Assembly: GCA_019243975.1 (NCBI GenBank)
Contig: JAFATL010000100.1
Coordinates: forward strand, 1 to 6,113
Reading direction: 5' to 3'
DNA: 6,113 bases
From: Actinomycetota bacterium
GTDB taxonomy: Bacteria; Actinomycetota; Acidimicrobiia; Acidimicrobiales; JAFATL01
Shown piece after piece: positions 1-5,807 of this stretch; within the stretch, counting starts at the first letter, position 1; every line of letters begins with the position of its first letter. The notes beneath the pieces are model-generated. The model saw nothing but the letters and a program-made list of their open reading frames with translations, was not told where the DNA came from and made no database searches. The position numbers and the translations under genes were made by a program.

Positions 1-476
1 CGTTCGGCCGCCTCGAATGCCTCGCGCATCTCCACTGGCCCGCGTCGCCCGACCTCGAACAGCGCCTGCGGGACCGAGCGCCCCAGCGATCCGGTCTGCA
101 GGCGGATCTCCTCGATCAGGCGGGGCCACGACTCGGCCGCGTGGGCCCGCCGGTGCTGGCGCTTGGTGCGGTAGGACGCGAGCGGCAGCGTGGCGGCGAA
201 CGCGCCGCCCACGACCGCGGGCAGGGCCGCGCCGAAGAGCATGAACACGAGCAGGAAGCCCAGGGCGAACAGGGCCACCACCACCGACGCGAACTGGCGG
301 GTGTCGACGTCGGCCAGCCCGGCCTGCGCCAGCCACCCGGCGACCGAGGACGTACGCGGTTGGGCGCGGCGGTGGGGGACGTACGGCCCGGGCCGCACGC
401 CGCGCCACCCCATCGCCACCGCCGTATAGAGAAGGAACACGCCGTAGCCGGCCACGACTGCGAGCAATGCGGTCAT
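1..476 (-). CDS. tadB: TadB-like pilus assembly platform protein (partial, C-terminus beyond the window)
   Basis: Integral inner-membrane protein of the Tad/Flp pilus machine. In this family TadB works with TadC as the platform on which the TadA ATPase acts. The first 158 residues are visible. There is a hydrophobic segment at about residues 4-22, a basic linker (about 24-42), and two close hydrophobic segments at about 62-100. A soluble stretch from about 117 (ESWPRLIEEIRLQTGSLGRS onward) looks like the start of the type II secretion F domain. The ATG overlaps the TGA of tadA as ATGA, and the preceding bases in the sense direction are pyrimidine-rich with no Shine-Dalgarno, so translation probably depends on coupling to tadA. 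The family call rests on the F-domain start, the membrane layout and the position right after tadA. TadC is the alternative, but gene order favours TadB. Confidence 0.85.
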   Translation of the reverse strand, partial: MTALLAVVAGYGVFLLYTAVAMGWRGVRPGPYVPHRRAQPRTSSVAGWLAQAGLADVDTRQFASVVVALFALGFLLVFMLFGAALPAVVGGAFAATLPLASYRTKRQHRRAHAAESWPRLIEEIRLQTGSLGRSVPQALFEVGRRGPVEMREAFEAAE

Positions 477-1801
477 GACGCGGAGGAGAGCAGGGCGTGG
501 GCGTCGAAGCCGGCCATCTCCAGGGCGCGGGTGGCGCGCACGGGGAGGTTGCCGGTCCAGGTGAGCGGCGCCGACGGGCGTTCCCGGGAGAACACCTCGG
601 TCACGGTGAAGGCGGTGGCTTCGGGCCCGGCCTGCTGGTCCTCGACCATGGCCACCTCGTTCACGCGCACGCCCTCGGGCGTGCGAGCGGAGTACACGAC
701 GACGTCGACGGCCTCGCTGACGAGATTGTTGAGGGCGGCCATGGGCAGCTGGCGAGCGGCGTCGCCCAGCTGGCAGATGAACCGCAGGCGCGTCAGAGCC
801 TGGCGTGCGGACCCGGCGTGAATGGTCGTGTAGCCGGTGACGCCGGACGACAGCGTGAGCAGCAGCGGCAACGCCTCGCGGTCGCGCACCTCGCCGACGA
901 TCGCCACGTCGGGCGCCATGCGCAGGAAGCCGGCGACGAGACGACGCAGGTCGACCTCGCGCCGGTCGGCGCGGGCGGGGCGCGTCTGCATGTGCGCGAC
1001 GTTGGGCAGCGCCACGTCGGCCTCGAACACCTCTTCGGCGATGACGACGCGCAGGCTGGGGTCGAGCTCGGCCGTGCAGCAGCTCAGCAACGTGGTCTTG
1101 CCCGACCCCGGCGCGCCCGCGAACACGATCGACAAGCGGGCCGCCACGCACGCCCGCAGGAAGGCGGCGACGGTGTGGTCGAGGGTGTCGCGCTCGACCA
1201 GCTGCTCCAGCCGCCGGAACGGCACACCGGTGAACTTGCGGATGTTGACGATGACGTGGCCGCCCCGCCCCACGTCGCCGTGCACGATGTGCAGGCGGGC
1301 GCCGCTGTCGAGCTGCGCGTCCTGCAGGCCTTCGGCCGGATCGAGCTTGCGGTGCGAGCACGACGCGTCGTCGAGCACCTTGGTGAGCGTGCGCACGACG
1401 TGGTCGTCGTCGTGGAAGACCTCGTCGTGGTACCCGCTCATGCCTTGATGGCGGCGCACGAAGACGGCGTCGGGCGCGTTGATCTCGATCTCCCACACGT
1501 CGTCGTCGGCCAGCAGCGGCTCGAGTGGGCCGTAGCCGGCGAGGTTCCGCCAGGCCCGGTCGGCGACGCCCTCGGGGTCGGCCAGCGGCACGGAGCGGCG
1601 TCCCCGTTCGAAGTCGTCGTCCCACCGCCGCACCTCTTCGGCGATGAGTTCGCGCAGGCGAAGACGCCCGGCGGGGTCGTGCATGTCGAGAGCGATGGCC
1701 TTGGCCCGTTCCTGCACGGACCGCTCGACCTCGACGAGCGGCGACACCCACGTGTCGGTTGACGGGACGCCTGAAGACGGGACGAGAGGCGGCGCGCTCA
1801 C
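473..1801 (-). CDS. tadA: TadA/CpaF-type secretion ATPase (Flp pilus assembly motor)
   Basis: Cytoplasmic hexameric ATPase (VirB11/GspE superfamily) that powers pilin polymerisation at the TadB/TadC platform; 442 residues, a usual length. Seen: an N-terminal domain with GYGPLEPLLADDDVWEI (about 89-105), Walker A GAPGSGKTT (229-237), an Asp-box region with EEVFEADVALPNVAHMQ (256-272), Walker B VAIVGE (299-304) and a His box TTIHAGSAR (325-333). The EEVFE...LPNVA...MQ form matches what I recall of actinobacterial CpaF rather than the proteobacterial IEDxAEL form. The Asn usual in the HAN of the His box is Gly here. I chose the GTG at 1801: it overlaps the TGA of the upstream gene as GTGA and has GAGGAGG 7 nt before it. 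A further GTG at 1822 would add 7 residues but lies inside that gene without a clear ribosome site. All catalytic motifs are intact, so it should be active. Confidence 0.95.
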   Translation of the reverse strand: MSAPPLVPSSGVPSTDTWVSPLVEVERSVQERAKAIALDMHDPAGRLRLRELIAEEVRRWDDDFERGRRSVPLADPEGVADRAWRNLAGYGPLEPLLADDDVWEIEINAPDAVFVRRHQGMSGYHDEVFHDDDHVVRTLTKVLDDASCSHRKLDPAEGLQDAQLDSGARLHIVHGDVGRGGHVIVNIRKFTGVPFRRLEQLVERDTLDHTVAAFLRACVAARLSIVFAGAPGSGKTTLLSCCTAELDPSLRVVIAEEVFEADVALPNVAHMQTRPARADRREVDLRRLVAGFLRMAPDVAIVGEVRDREALPLLLTLSSGVTGYTTIHAGSARQALTRLRFICQLGDAARQLPMAALNNLVSEAVDVVVYSARTPEGVRVNEVAMVEDQQAGPEATAFTVTEVFSRERPSAPLTWTGNLPVRATRALEMAGFDAHALLSSAS

Positions 1802-3093
1802 GACGCCGCCTCCTCGCCCCACTGCCCCAACGTTCCGGGAACGACCGGCACCGGCTCGGCGCAGGCGGGAGCACGAGCCGGATGCCGGTCGAGCACGGCG
1901 CTGAACGCGCCGGCCACCGGTTCACACAGAGAAGCTGCTAGGCGCGCGCCATCGCGCTGCGCCTCGTCCGCGTGTCGCTCGGGCAGAAACACGGGGACGG
2001 CCACCCCCAGGTGAGCCGGAGGAATCAGCGCGGTGATGGCGGCCGAGATGTCGGCGCGCATCCGCGCGCTGCGAGGTGCCCGGTTGACGACGGGCACCAG
2101 GCGTCGTCCGTCGACGCCGAACGCGAGCAAGTCGGTGATGACGCGCACGAGGGAGTGCACGCCCTTGAGGCCGGGGACGCCGACGGCGAACACGACGTCG
2201 GCGCGCGACACCGCGCTGCGCGCCATGACGTTGCGCTCCTCGACGTCGACCGAACCGCCTTCGGCTTCGCCTTCGACGTCGGCATCGGTGTCGAACACGA
2301 CGGCGTCGTAGGTCGTCGCCAGTCCTTCCAGCGCTGCCGCGAAGGCGCGCGGCCGGAGGCCGGCCCAGGCGCGCGCCCGGCGCAAGCCGAGGACGAGGTC
2401 GTAGCGGCGCTCGGTGATGGCAAACGCCATGCTGCGGATCTCCGCCGCCGGCGGCCGTACGGCGCGGTGCGCCTCGACCAGCTCTTGCAGCCCGGGCACG
2501 ACATCGCACGCGTCGTGCAGCATCCCCAGCTCGGCGTTGAGGCAGAGGTCGGCCAACACGACCCGCCTTCGGCCGACCGCCAGGCCCTGGGCCAGCGCCA
2601 TGGCGACAGTGGAACTGCCGGCACCCCCGGGCCCGCACACCGCCGCAACTGCCGCGGTGGTCCCGGGCACCTCGTCCCCGTCGATGTTGTCTTCCCCGCC
2701 GAGCGGACCGATGGCCGAACCGTTGCCGACAACGCGGCTGTGGAACGACAAGGTGTCGAGCAGCTGGCGAGGGTCGAAGTCGGGCGGGAGGTCGGCGTCG
2801 GCGCCGAGGGCGCGACCGTCGCGCACACCGCGGCCGCTCTCGACGATGACGACGGCGCAGCCACTGCGCTGCGCGGTGTCGACGAGGTCGCGGTCGAGCG
2901 CCGACACGGCGCCGTCGATCAACAGCGCCGAGAACGCGCGACCCGATGCCATGCGGGCCCGCACCTCCTCCGCCGACAGACACTTCACGAAGTCGAGCGG
3001 CAGCGTCCCGGCCGTCGCCCACTGCGCGACCTGGGCGAACCACGGCGCCCGGGGCGGCGCCAGGCCGACGACGACGAAGCGATTGGTGGTCAC
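1798..3093 (-). CDS. cpaE: CpaE/TadZ-like pilus assembly protein (MinD/ParA superfamily, deviant P-loop)
   Basis: In Tad systems CpaE/TadZ is a polar or membrane-localising MinD-family protein that places the pilus machine. This one has 431 residues. Residues about 1-120 look like the receiver-like N-terminal domain of the family, with a strand ending ALLIDG (56-61). Then come a glycine-rich acidic linker (about 123-143) and a MinD-like domain: the P-loop position reads GPGGAGSST (154-162), a following strand RRVVLADL (176-183) sits at the A' position, and YDAVVFDTDAD (262-272) is Walker B-like. Both lysines of the MinD motif (KGGxGK) are absent, replaced by Pro and Ser. Loss of the second is common in CpaE proteins as I recall, so nucleotide use is uncertain. 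The C-terminal tail (about 403-431) is Pro/Ala-rich. The GTG start overlaps the TGA of the preceding gene and has GGAGG 7 nt upstream. The gene is followed directly by tadA. Confidence 0.85.
   Translation of the reverse strand: MTTNRFVVVGLAPPRAPWFAQVAQWATAGTLPLDFVKCLSAEEVRARMASGRAFSALLIDGAVSALDRDLVDTAQRSGCAVVIVESGRGVRDGRALGADADLPPDFDPRQLLDTLSFHSRVVGNGSAIGPLGGEDNIDGDEVPGTTAAVAAVCGPGGAGSSTVAMALAQGLAVGRRRVVLADLCLNAELGMLHDACDVVPGLQELVEAHRAVRPPAAEIRSMAFAITERRYDLVLGLRRARAWAGLRPRAFAAALEGLATTYDAVVFDTDADVEGEAEGGSVDVEERNVMARSAVSRADVVFAVGVPGLKGVHSLVRVITDLLAFGVDGRRLVPVVNRAPRSARMRADISAAITALIPPAHLGVAVPVFLPERHADEAQRDGARLAASLCEPVAGAFSAVLDRHPARAPACAEPVPVVPGTLGQWGEEAAS
1809..1815 (-). promoter_or_regulatory. 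Ribosome binding site deciding the tadA start
   Basis: GAGGAGG on the minus strand, with 7 nt to the GTG at 1801. It lies inside the last codons of the upstream CpaE/TadZ gene and selects the overlapping GTGA start over the GTG at 1822. Confidence 0.75.
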
Positions 3094-3785
3094 GATCCGG
3101 CCTCCGTGGTGCGCACGAGTGAGATCGACCCGCCGGCCACCGCGTTGGCCACCGACAGGGCGTCCTTTTCGCTGGCCAGGGCAAGCGTGATGACTTGGTG
3201 GCTGCGATCGCCGAGCGACGAGCCCTGGCCGTCAACCGCGATGACGGTGGCGCCGCGGACGATCCACGTCGTCTCGGCGCTCCCCCCAGTGCCGAGGGTC
3301 GCGGCCACGTCGACGATGTCGCCGGCAACCAGCCGTCCGCCTACGGCCTTGGCCGCGTCGATCGGCATCGACACCTGTCGCGACCCCGTCGGCCCCGTGT
3401 GGGATGCGAGCGACGACGCCTGCACCAACTCACCCGTGCCGACGGGTCCGACCACGACGGCGCCGACGACCTGTCCGGCCCGATGGAAGGCGCGCCGCGC
3501 CGCCAGCCCGGTCGGGAGCTGCATGCGGGCGACGGTGACGTCCGACGCGTTGATGCGGCTGCCGACGCGCAGCTCGTGGCGGGCCACGACGTAGGTCTGC
3601 CGCTTGTCGGTCCGCGTGTGCGATGCGGCCGCAAAAACGCCGACCGCCGAAAGGGCGACAAGGAAGCCACCTGTGATGGCCCTGCCCCCCGGGAGCGGTC
3701 GCCGCCGGCGCACCACTCGGGCCGGCGGCCCCCCGTCCAACGTTTCGTCTACTCGCCCCGCCGCAAGCACATTCGCTGCTTGCAT
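3090..3785 (-). CDS. cpaB: CpaB/RcpC-like SAF-domain pilus assembly protein
   Basis: First gene of the pilus operon in this window; 231 residues, somewhat shorter than proteobacterial CpaB. CpaB/RcpC proteins are membrane-anchored, extracytoplasmic Tad components whose SAF (beta-clip) domain is thought to bind cell-wall or pilus material. Seen: a basic N-terminal cytoplasmic tail with RVVRRRRPLPGGR (about 23-35), one membrane segment (about 37-56), a SAF domain (about 65-127: YVVARHELRVGSRINASDV to GTGELVQASSL), and an RcpC-like region (about 138-186) with VSMPIDAAKAVGGRLVAGDIVDV. I chose the ATG at 3785 because GGGGGGA lies 5 nt upstream. A TTG at 3821 would add 12 residues but has no ribosome site. 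Having only one membrane anchor and no secretin partner in view fits a monoderm. The family call is firm, the wall-binding role is inferred. Confidence 0.87.
   Translation of the reverse strand: MQAANVLAAGRVDETLDGGPPARVVRRRRPLPGGRAITGGFLVALSAVGVFAAASHTRTDKRQTYVVARHELRVGSRINASDVTVARMQLPTGLAARRAFHRAGQVVGAVVVGPVGTGELVQASSLASHTGPTGSRQVSMPIDAAKAVGGRLVAGDIVDVAATLGTGGSAETTWIVRGATVIAVDGQGSSLGDRSHQVITLALASEKDALSVANAVAGGSISLVRTTEAGS
3101..3105 (-). promoter_or_regulatory. Ribosome binding site of the cpaE-like gene
   Basis: GGAGG on the minus strand, 7 nt before the GTG at 3093. It is embedded in the last codons of the SAF-domain gene and supports the GTGA overlapping start. Confidence 0.65.
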
Positions 3786-3880
3786 GGCTTTCCCCCCGCC
3801 CGTCCTACGTGTGGGCGGCAACGGGCGTTTCGGGCGAGCCTGTTGCGGTTTCGTGTCATTCGTCGGGTCCCGGAAGGGAT

Positions 3881-3909
3881 CTCAGTGGGGCTCAGTAGAA
3901 TGAGGTGGA
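3881..3909 (+). promoter_or_regulatory. 10-bp-phased direct repeats in front of the HTH gene (candidate operator)
   Basis: Two decamers, CTCAGTGGGG and CTCAGTAGAA, follow each other exactly (positions 3881 and 3891; shared CTCAGTNG). The next decamer, TGAGGTGGAA, repeats only the second half of the pattern, so GAATG recurs 10 bp apart at 3898 and 3908. The array lies in the 124-bp region between the divergent pilus operon and the HTH gene and overlaps that gene's presumed -10 box. BldC, the best-known relative of the encoded protein, binds direct repeats head to tail. An operator role is inferred from that. Confidence 0.4.
3896..3901 (+). promoter_or_regulatory. -10-like box (TAGAAT) of the HTH gene, possibly leaderless
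   Basis: TAGAAT matches the TANNNT pattern of actinobacterial sigma-70-type promoters. Its last base lies 8 nt before the ATG at 3910, about where transcription would start, so the mRNA may be leaderless. No clear -35 box is seen. The competing reading is that GAGG at 3902-3905 acts as a ribosome site at a short 4-nt spacing. Confidence 0.4.
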
Positions 3910-4146
3910 ATGGCGTCGGCATCGTCCACGAACATCGAGTGGCTGAGCACGAAACAGGCGTCCGACCGCCTGGGCGTCACGTTGCGCACGCTCTACCGCC
4001 TGATCGACGACGGCCAGCTGCCCGCCTACAAGATCGGCCGGGTGATCCGCCTCAAGGCCGACGAGCTCGACGCCTTCATCGAGAGTGCCCGCATCAAGCC
4101 CGGCACCCTCGAGCACCTCTACCCGGACGCCGCATCCAGGGGCTGA
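3910..4146 (+). CDS. Small BldC/excisionase-type winged helix-turn-helix DNA-binding protein
   Basis: A 78-residue DNA-binding protein of the MerR-like HTH_17/excisionase class, which includes Streptomyces BldC. Seen: STKQASDRLGV (13-23) as the first helix and turn, TLRTLYRLI (24-32) as the recognition helix, a wing DDGQLPAYKIGRVIRL (33-48), and a closing helix ADELDAFIESA (50-60). A short C-terminal tail with KPGTLEHLYPD follows; I recall it as a conserved ending in actinobacterial members. There is no effector or integrase domain and no phage gene nearby, so it is more likely a chromosomal regulator than a true excisionase. It is divergent from the pilus operon, with 124 bp between start codons, so autoregulation and pilus control are reasonable guesses but unproven. 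An in-frame TGA at 3901 makes the ATG at 3910 the first possible start. Confidence 0.88.
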   Translation: MASASSTNIEWLSTKQASDRLGVTLRTLYRLIDDGQLPAYKIGRVIRLKADELDAFIESARIKPGTLEHLYPDAASRG

Positions 4147-4152
4147 CCCATC

Positions 4153-4203
4153 GTCCAAGAGGCGATCGCGCCTCGGGAGGTGAGGCGGAAACGCCACTTG
4201 GAC
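4153..4203. terminator. 51-nt imperfect stem-loop between convergent genes (likely bidirectional terminator)
   Basis: GTCCAAG (4153-4159) pairs with CTTGGAC (4197-4203). After an A-A mismatch, GGCG (4161-4164) pairs with CGCC (4192-4195). A 4x4 internal loop (ATCG/GAAA) follows, and then CGCCTC (4169-4174) pairs with GAGGCG (4182-4187) around a 7-nt loop, giving about 17 pairs. The element fills the gap between the stop of the HTH gene and the stop of the convergent gene. There is no strong T tract: only GGTTT follows on the plus strand and nothing comparable on the minus strand. An alternative Y-shaped fold is also possible. Confidence 0.55.
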
Positions 4204-4208
4204 ACGGT

Positions 4209-4769
4209 TTAGACGCCGAGCCAGACCTCGGTGACGGCGGACAGGCGGGCGTAGGCGGTGGTGGGCGGGGCGCCGTCCATCCGCAGGGTCACCACGTCGG
4301 CGCCGACGGCCCGCAGCTCGGCTGACACGACGTCGGGGCCGAGGGCGATGCGGACGTGGGCGCGCTCGCCGGCCAGGCCGGTGAGGACGTCGGCCAGCCA
4401 GGCTGAGTTGGGCGGGGAGCGGTCGCCGGTGGCCTCGGGCCGGTCCGGGGGTGGCCGCAGCAGCGTGATGGCGGCGAAGGCGATCAGCACGACCGAGCGG
4501 GGGCTGGGGGCGACGGCCACGAAGTCTTCGCCCACGGCCACGACGGTGCCGCGGTGCTGGCGGCCGGTGGTGGTAGCGATGGTCGCGGTGGCGCGCTGTT
4601 CGGCCAGGTCGAGGGCGATGCCGGTGAGCCGGGCCTGCTCGGCGGACTGCTGGCGCAGCCACCGCTCCCTGGTCCGCTCGGCGACGGCCTCCTCCACCCG
4701 GGCGTCGGCGGCCCATCTGGCAAGGTCGGCCAGTAGGCCTTCGACGTCCCCCCGGTCGTCGTCTTTCAC
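4209..4769 (-). CDS. Uncharacterised protein with a duplicated, possibly Sm-like domain
   Basis: I do not recognise a named family; similar unannotated proteins seem familiar from actinobacteria. From the GTG at 4769 it has 186 residues (a TTG at 4778 would add three; neither has a clear ribosome site). The N-terminal part (about 1-60) is charged and probably helical (DARVEEAVAERTRERWLRQQ). Two similar units follow: about 48-106 (LTGIALDLAEQRATATI...RGTVVAVGEDFVAVA...VLIAFAAITLL) and about 125-184 (LADVLTGLAGERAHVRI...SAELRAVGADVVTLR...TAYARLSAVTEVW). Each looks like a helix followed by about five short strands, as in Sm/Hfq-like barrels. There is no membrane segment or signal peptide, so it is probably cytoplasmic. 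It lies 56 nt downstream of the hydrolase gene on the same strand and could be co-transcribed with it. Function is unknown; an RNA- or nucleoid-related role is only a guess from fold. Confidence 0.7.
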   Translation of the reverse strand: MKDDDRGDVEGLLADLARWAADARVEEAVAERTRERWLRQQSAEQARLTGIALDLAEQRATATIATTTGRQHRGTVVAVGEDFVAVAPSPRSVVLIAFAAITLLRPPPDRPEATGDRSPPNSAWLADVLTGLAGERAHVRIALGPDVVSAELRAVGADVVTLRMDGAPPTTAYARLSAVTEVWLGV

Positions 4770-4825
4770 CGTGCCCAACAGTACTGGTGCCCCGGAGGCC
4801 GCTCACGCGGCACGGCGGCGTGACG

Positions 4826-5629
4826 TCAGTGCTTCTGTAGCCGCAAGCCTCGTTGGTGCACGCTGTCCGTGTCGTTCGCATCGCGGAGATCGAGGCGAAT
4901 CCTTGCGGGGCCGTTTTGTAGATCGGGCGCCCCCCGGGTCCCGTCTCGCACTGTCGATCGCCTCCGCAACATGCGAAGCGAAGCGGCCAGACGAATCATC
5001 TGACGACCCTTAAAGCTGGCGGGCTCGGGCGGCAGTTCGTGGTCGGGCAGCGGGTAGCCCCTCGCCGTCAGCGCTTCAATGCCTTGGTGGGCGACACGCA
5101 ACTGGCCGATCGCATTGAGGTGTACGCCGTCGATGCCGAACAGGTGCGGCTCGTCAAGGAACACATTTTCGAGATCGATCAGGACCGCGTCGTACTCCGC
5201 TGCAAGGGCCCGAGTGATGGCGTTGTATGCCCGCACCCGCTGCATCTGTTTCGAGTCTGGCCAAAGTCGCGTCTGTCCGATGTTCACGGGAATGGTCGCG
5301 AGAAAGACCACCTCCGCTCGCGCTGCGAGCTCGCCGACGATCACAGCCGCCGCCTCCGTTGTCTGACGGTCAGGGTCCCGACGGAACGCCACGGCGTCAC
5401 ACGTGCCGAGGAGAGTTGCAGCGAAGCGGCTTCGCGTCTGCGGCAGCTTCCGCACCTGAGCAAGGACCTCCTGCATCGTTGCTCCGTTGGCGGCGGCGTT
5501 GCGCGTCGCCACGCCGTATCCCCGTCCGATCCACTCCGCCCATGACCGGCAGGTGATGATGGCGGCAGGGAGGCCGTAGCCCTCGGTCAGGCTGTCGCCT
5601 ACCGCAATGATGACTTGCTCGTCCGGCAG
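4826..5629 (-). CDS. SGNH/GDSL-type hydrolase with a non-canonical or disrupted start
   Basis: Probable SGNH-fold esterase, lipase or acyl-transferring hydrolase; the substrate cannot be told. Counting from the CTG at 5629 it has 267 residues. Block I is VIIAVGDSLTEGYGLP (6-21, nucleophile Ser13), block II lies near RNAAANGAT (43-51, Gly49), block III reads GTCD (75-78), where the usual oxyanion-hole Asn is Cys, and block V is DGVH (Asp167, His170). A basic C-terminal extension (about 205-228, RQMIRLAASLRMLRRR) follows. No signal peptide is visible. No ATG, GTG or TTG lies in frame upstream of block I: a TGA is at 5657-5659 and the first GTG (5512) would remove the catalytic Ser. I place the start at CTG because GAGGAG lies 9 nt before it. 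A single-base change in a GGGG run (5652-5655) is the main alternative. Base composition looks less GC-rich than in the pilus genes. Confidence 0.72.
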   Translation of the reverse strand: MPDEQVIIAVGDSLTEGYGLPAAIITCRSWAEWIGRGYGVATRNAAANGATMQEVLAQVRKLPQTRSRFAATLLGTCDAVAFRRDPDRQTTEAAAVIVGELAARAEVVFLATIPVNIGQTRLWPDSKQMQRVRAYNAITRALAAEYDAVLIDLENVFLDEPHLFGIDGVHLNAIGQLRVAHQGIEALTARGYPLPDHELPPEPASFKGRQMIRLAASLRMLRRRSTVRDGTRGAPDLQNGPARIRLDLRDANDTDSVHQRGLRLQKH

Positions 5630-5638
5630 TGCACTGCG

Positions 5639-5644
5639 CTCCTC
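5639..5644 (-). promoter_or_regulatory. Candidate ribosome binding site for the CTG start of the hydrolase
   Basis: GAGGAG on the minus strand, 9 nt before the CTG at 5629. It supports a rare CTG start, but in the frameshift reading the same bases are coding (Glu-Glu), so its presence could be chance. Confidence 0.35.
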
Positions 5645-5795
5645 GTCGAGACCCCGTCACGGTGAACCACCCGAGCGACAAGGTCGAAGCGTTTGGGGCA
5701 GCCACTTGTTGGTCGAGCTGTCCCGCCTGTTGGCGTATCGATTCGGCGTACCGCCCCGGAAATCCTCCCCAAACCGCAGAAAACTGGTCAGGCGG

Positions 5796-5801
5796 TAGCT
5801 T
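5796..5801 (+). promoter_or_regulatory. -10-like box (TAGCTT) of the HIT gene, possibly leaderless
   Basis: TAGCTT fits TANNNT and ends 6 nt before the ATG at 5808. No Shine-Dalgarno-like sequence precedes that ATG, so the transcript could begin at or next to the start codon. No -35 box is evident. The rest of the divergent intergenic region (5630-5807) shows nothing else I can name. Confidence 0.35.
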
Positions 5802-5807
5802 GGCCCG

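Noticed and set aside
497..1762. Long plus-strand open frame of 421 codons opposite tadA
   Set aside because: It is antisense to a gene with intact Walker A, Walker B and His-box motifs. Its composition (runs of Gly, Arg, Val, His) shows no family motif and is typical of the shadow frame of a GC-rich gene.
1972..3594. Plus-strand open frame of 540 codons opposite the cpaE-like and cpaB-like genes
   Set aside because: It spans two real genes on the other strand, shows no recognisable domain and has no ribosome site; a shadow of GC-rich codons.
3868..3879. Small hairpin TCCC-GGAA-GGGA upstream of the HTH gene
   Set aside because: A 4-bp stem is too weak to support as a terminator or riboswitch.
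3910..4146. Phage or integrative-element excisionase
   Set aside because: The HTH type is shared with excisionases, but no integrase, attachment site, repeat or other phage gene is in the window, and the neighbours are pilus and housekeeping genes.
4153..4203. tRNA gene or hammerhead-type ribozyme at the three-way fold
   Set aside because: There is no acceptor/TPsiC pattern or CCA end, the length is too short for a tRNA, and the CUGANGA core of a hammerhead is absent. The GAAA sits in a hairpin loop rather than at a junction.
4821..4828. Palindrome TGACGTCA overlapping the hydrolase stop codon
   Set aside because: An 8-bp palindrome by itself is expected by chance at this scale. It sits at a gene end with no promoter nearby, and only weak short hairpins adjoin it.
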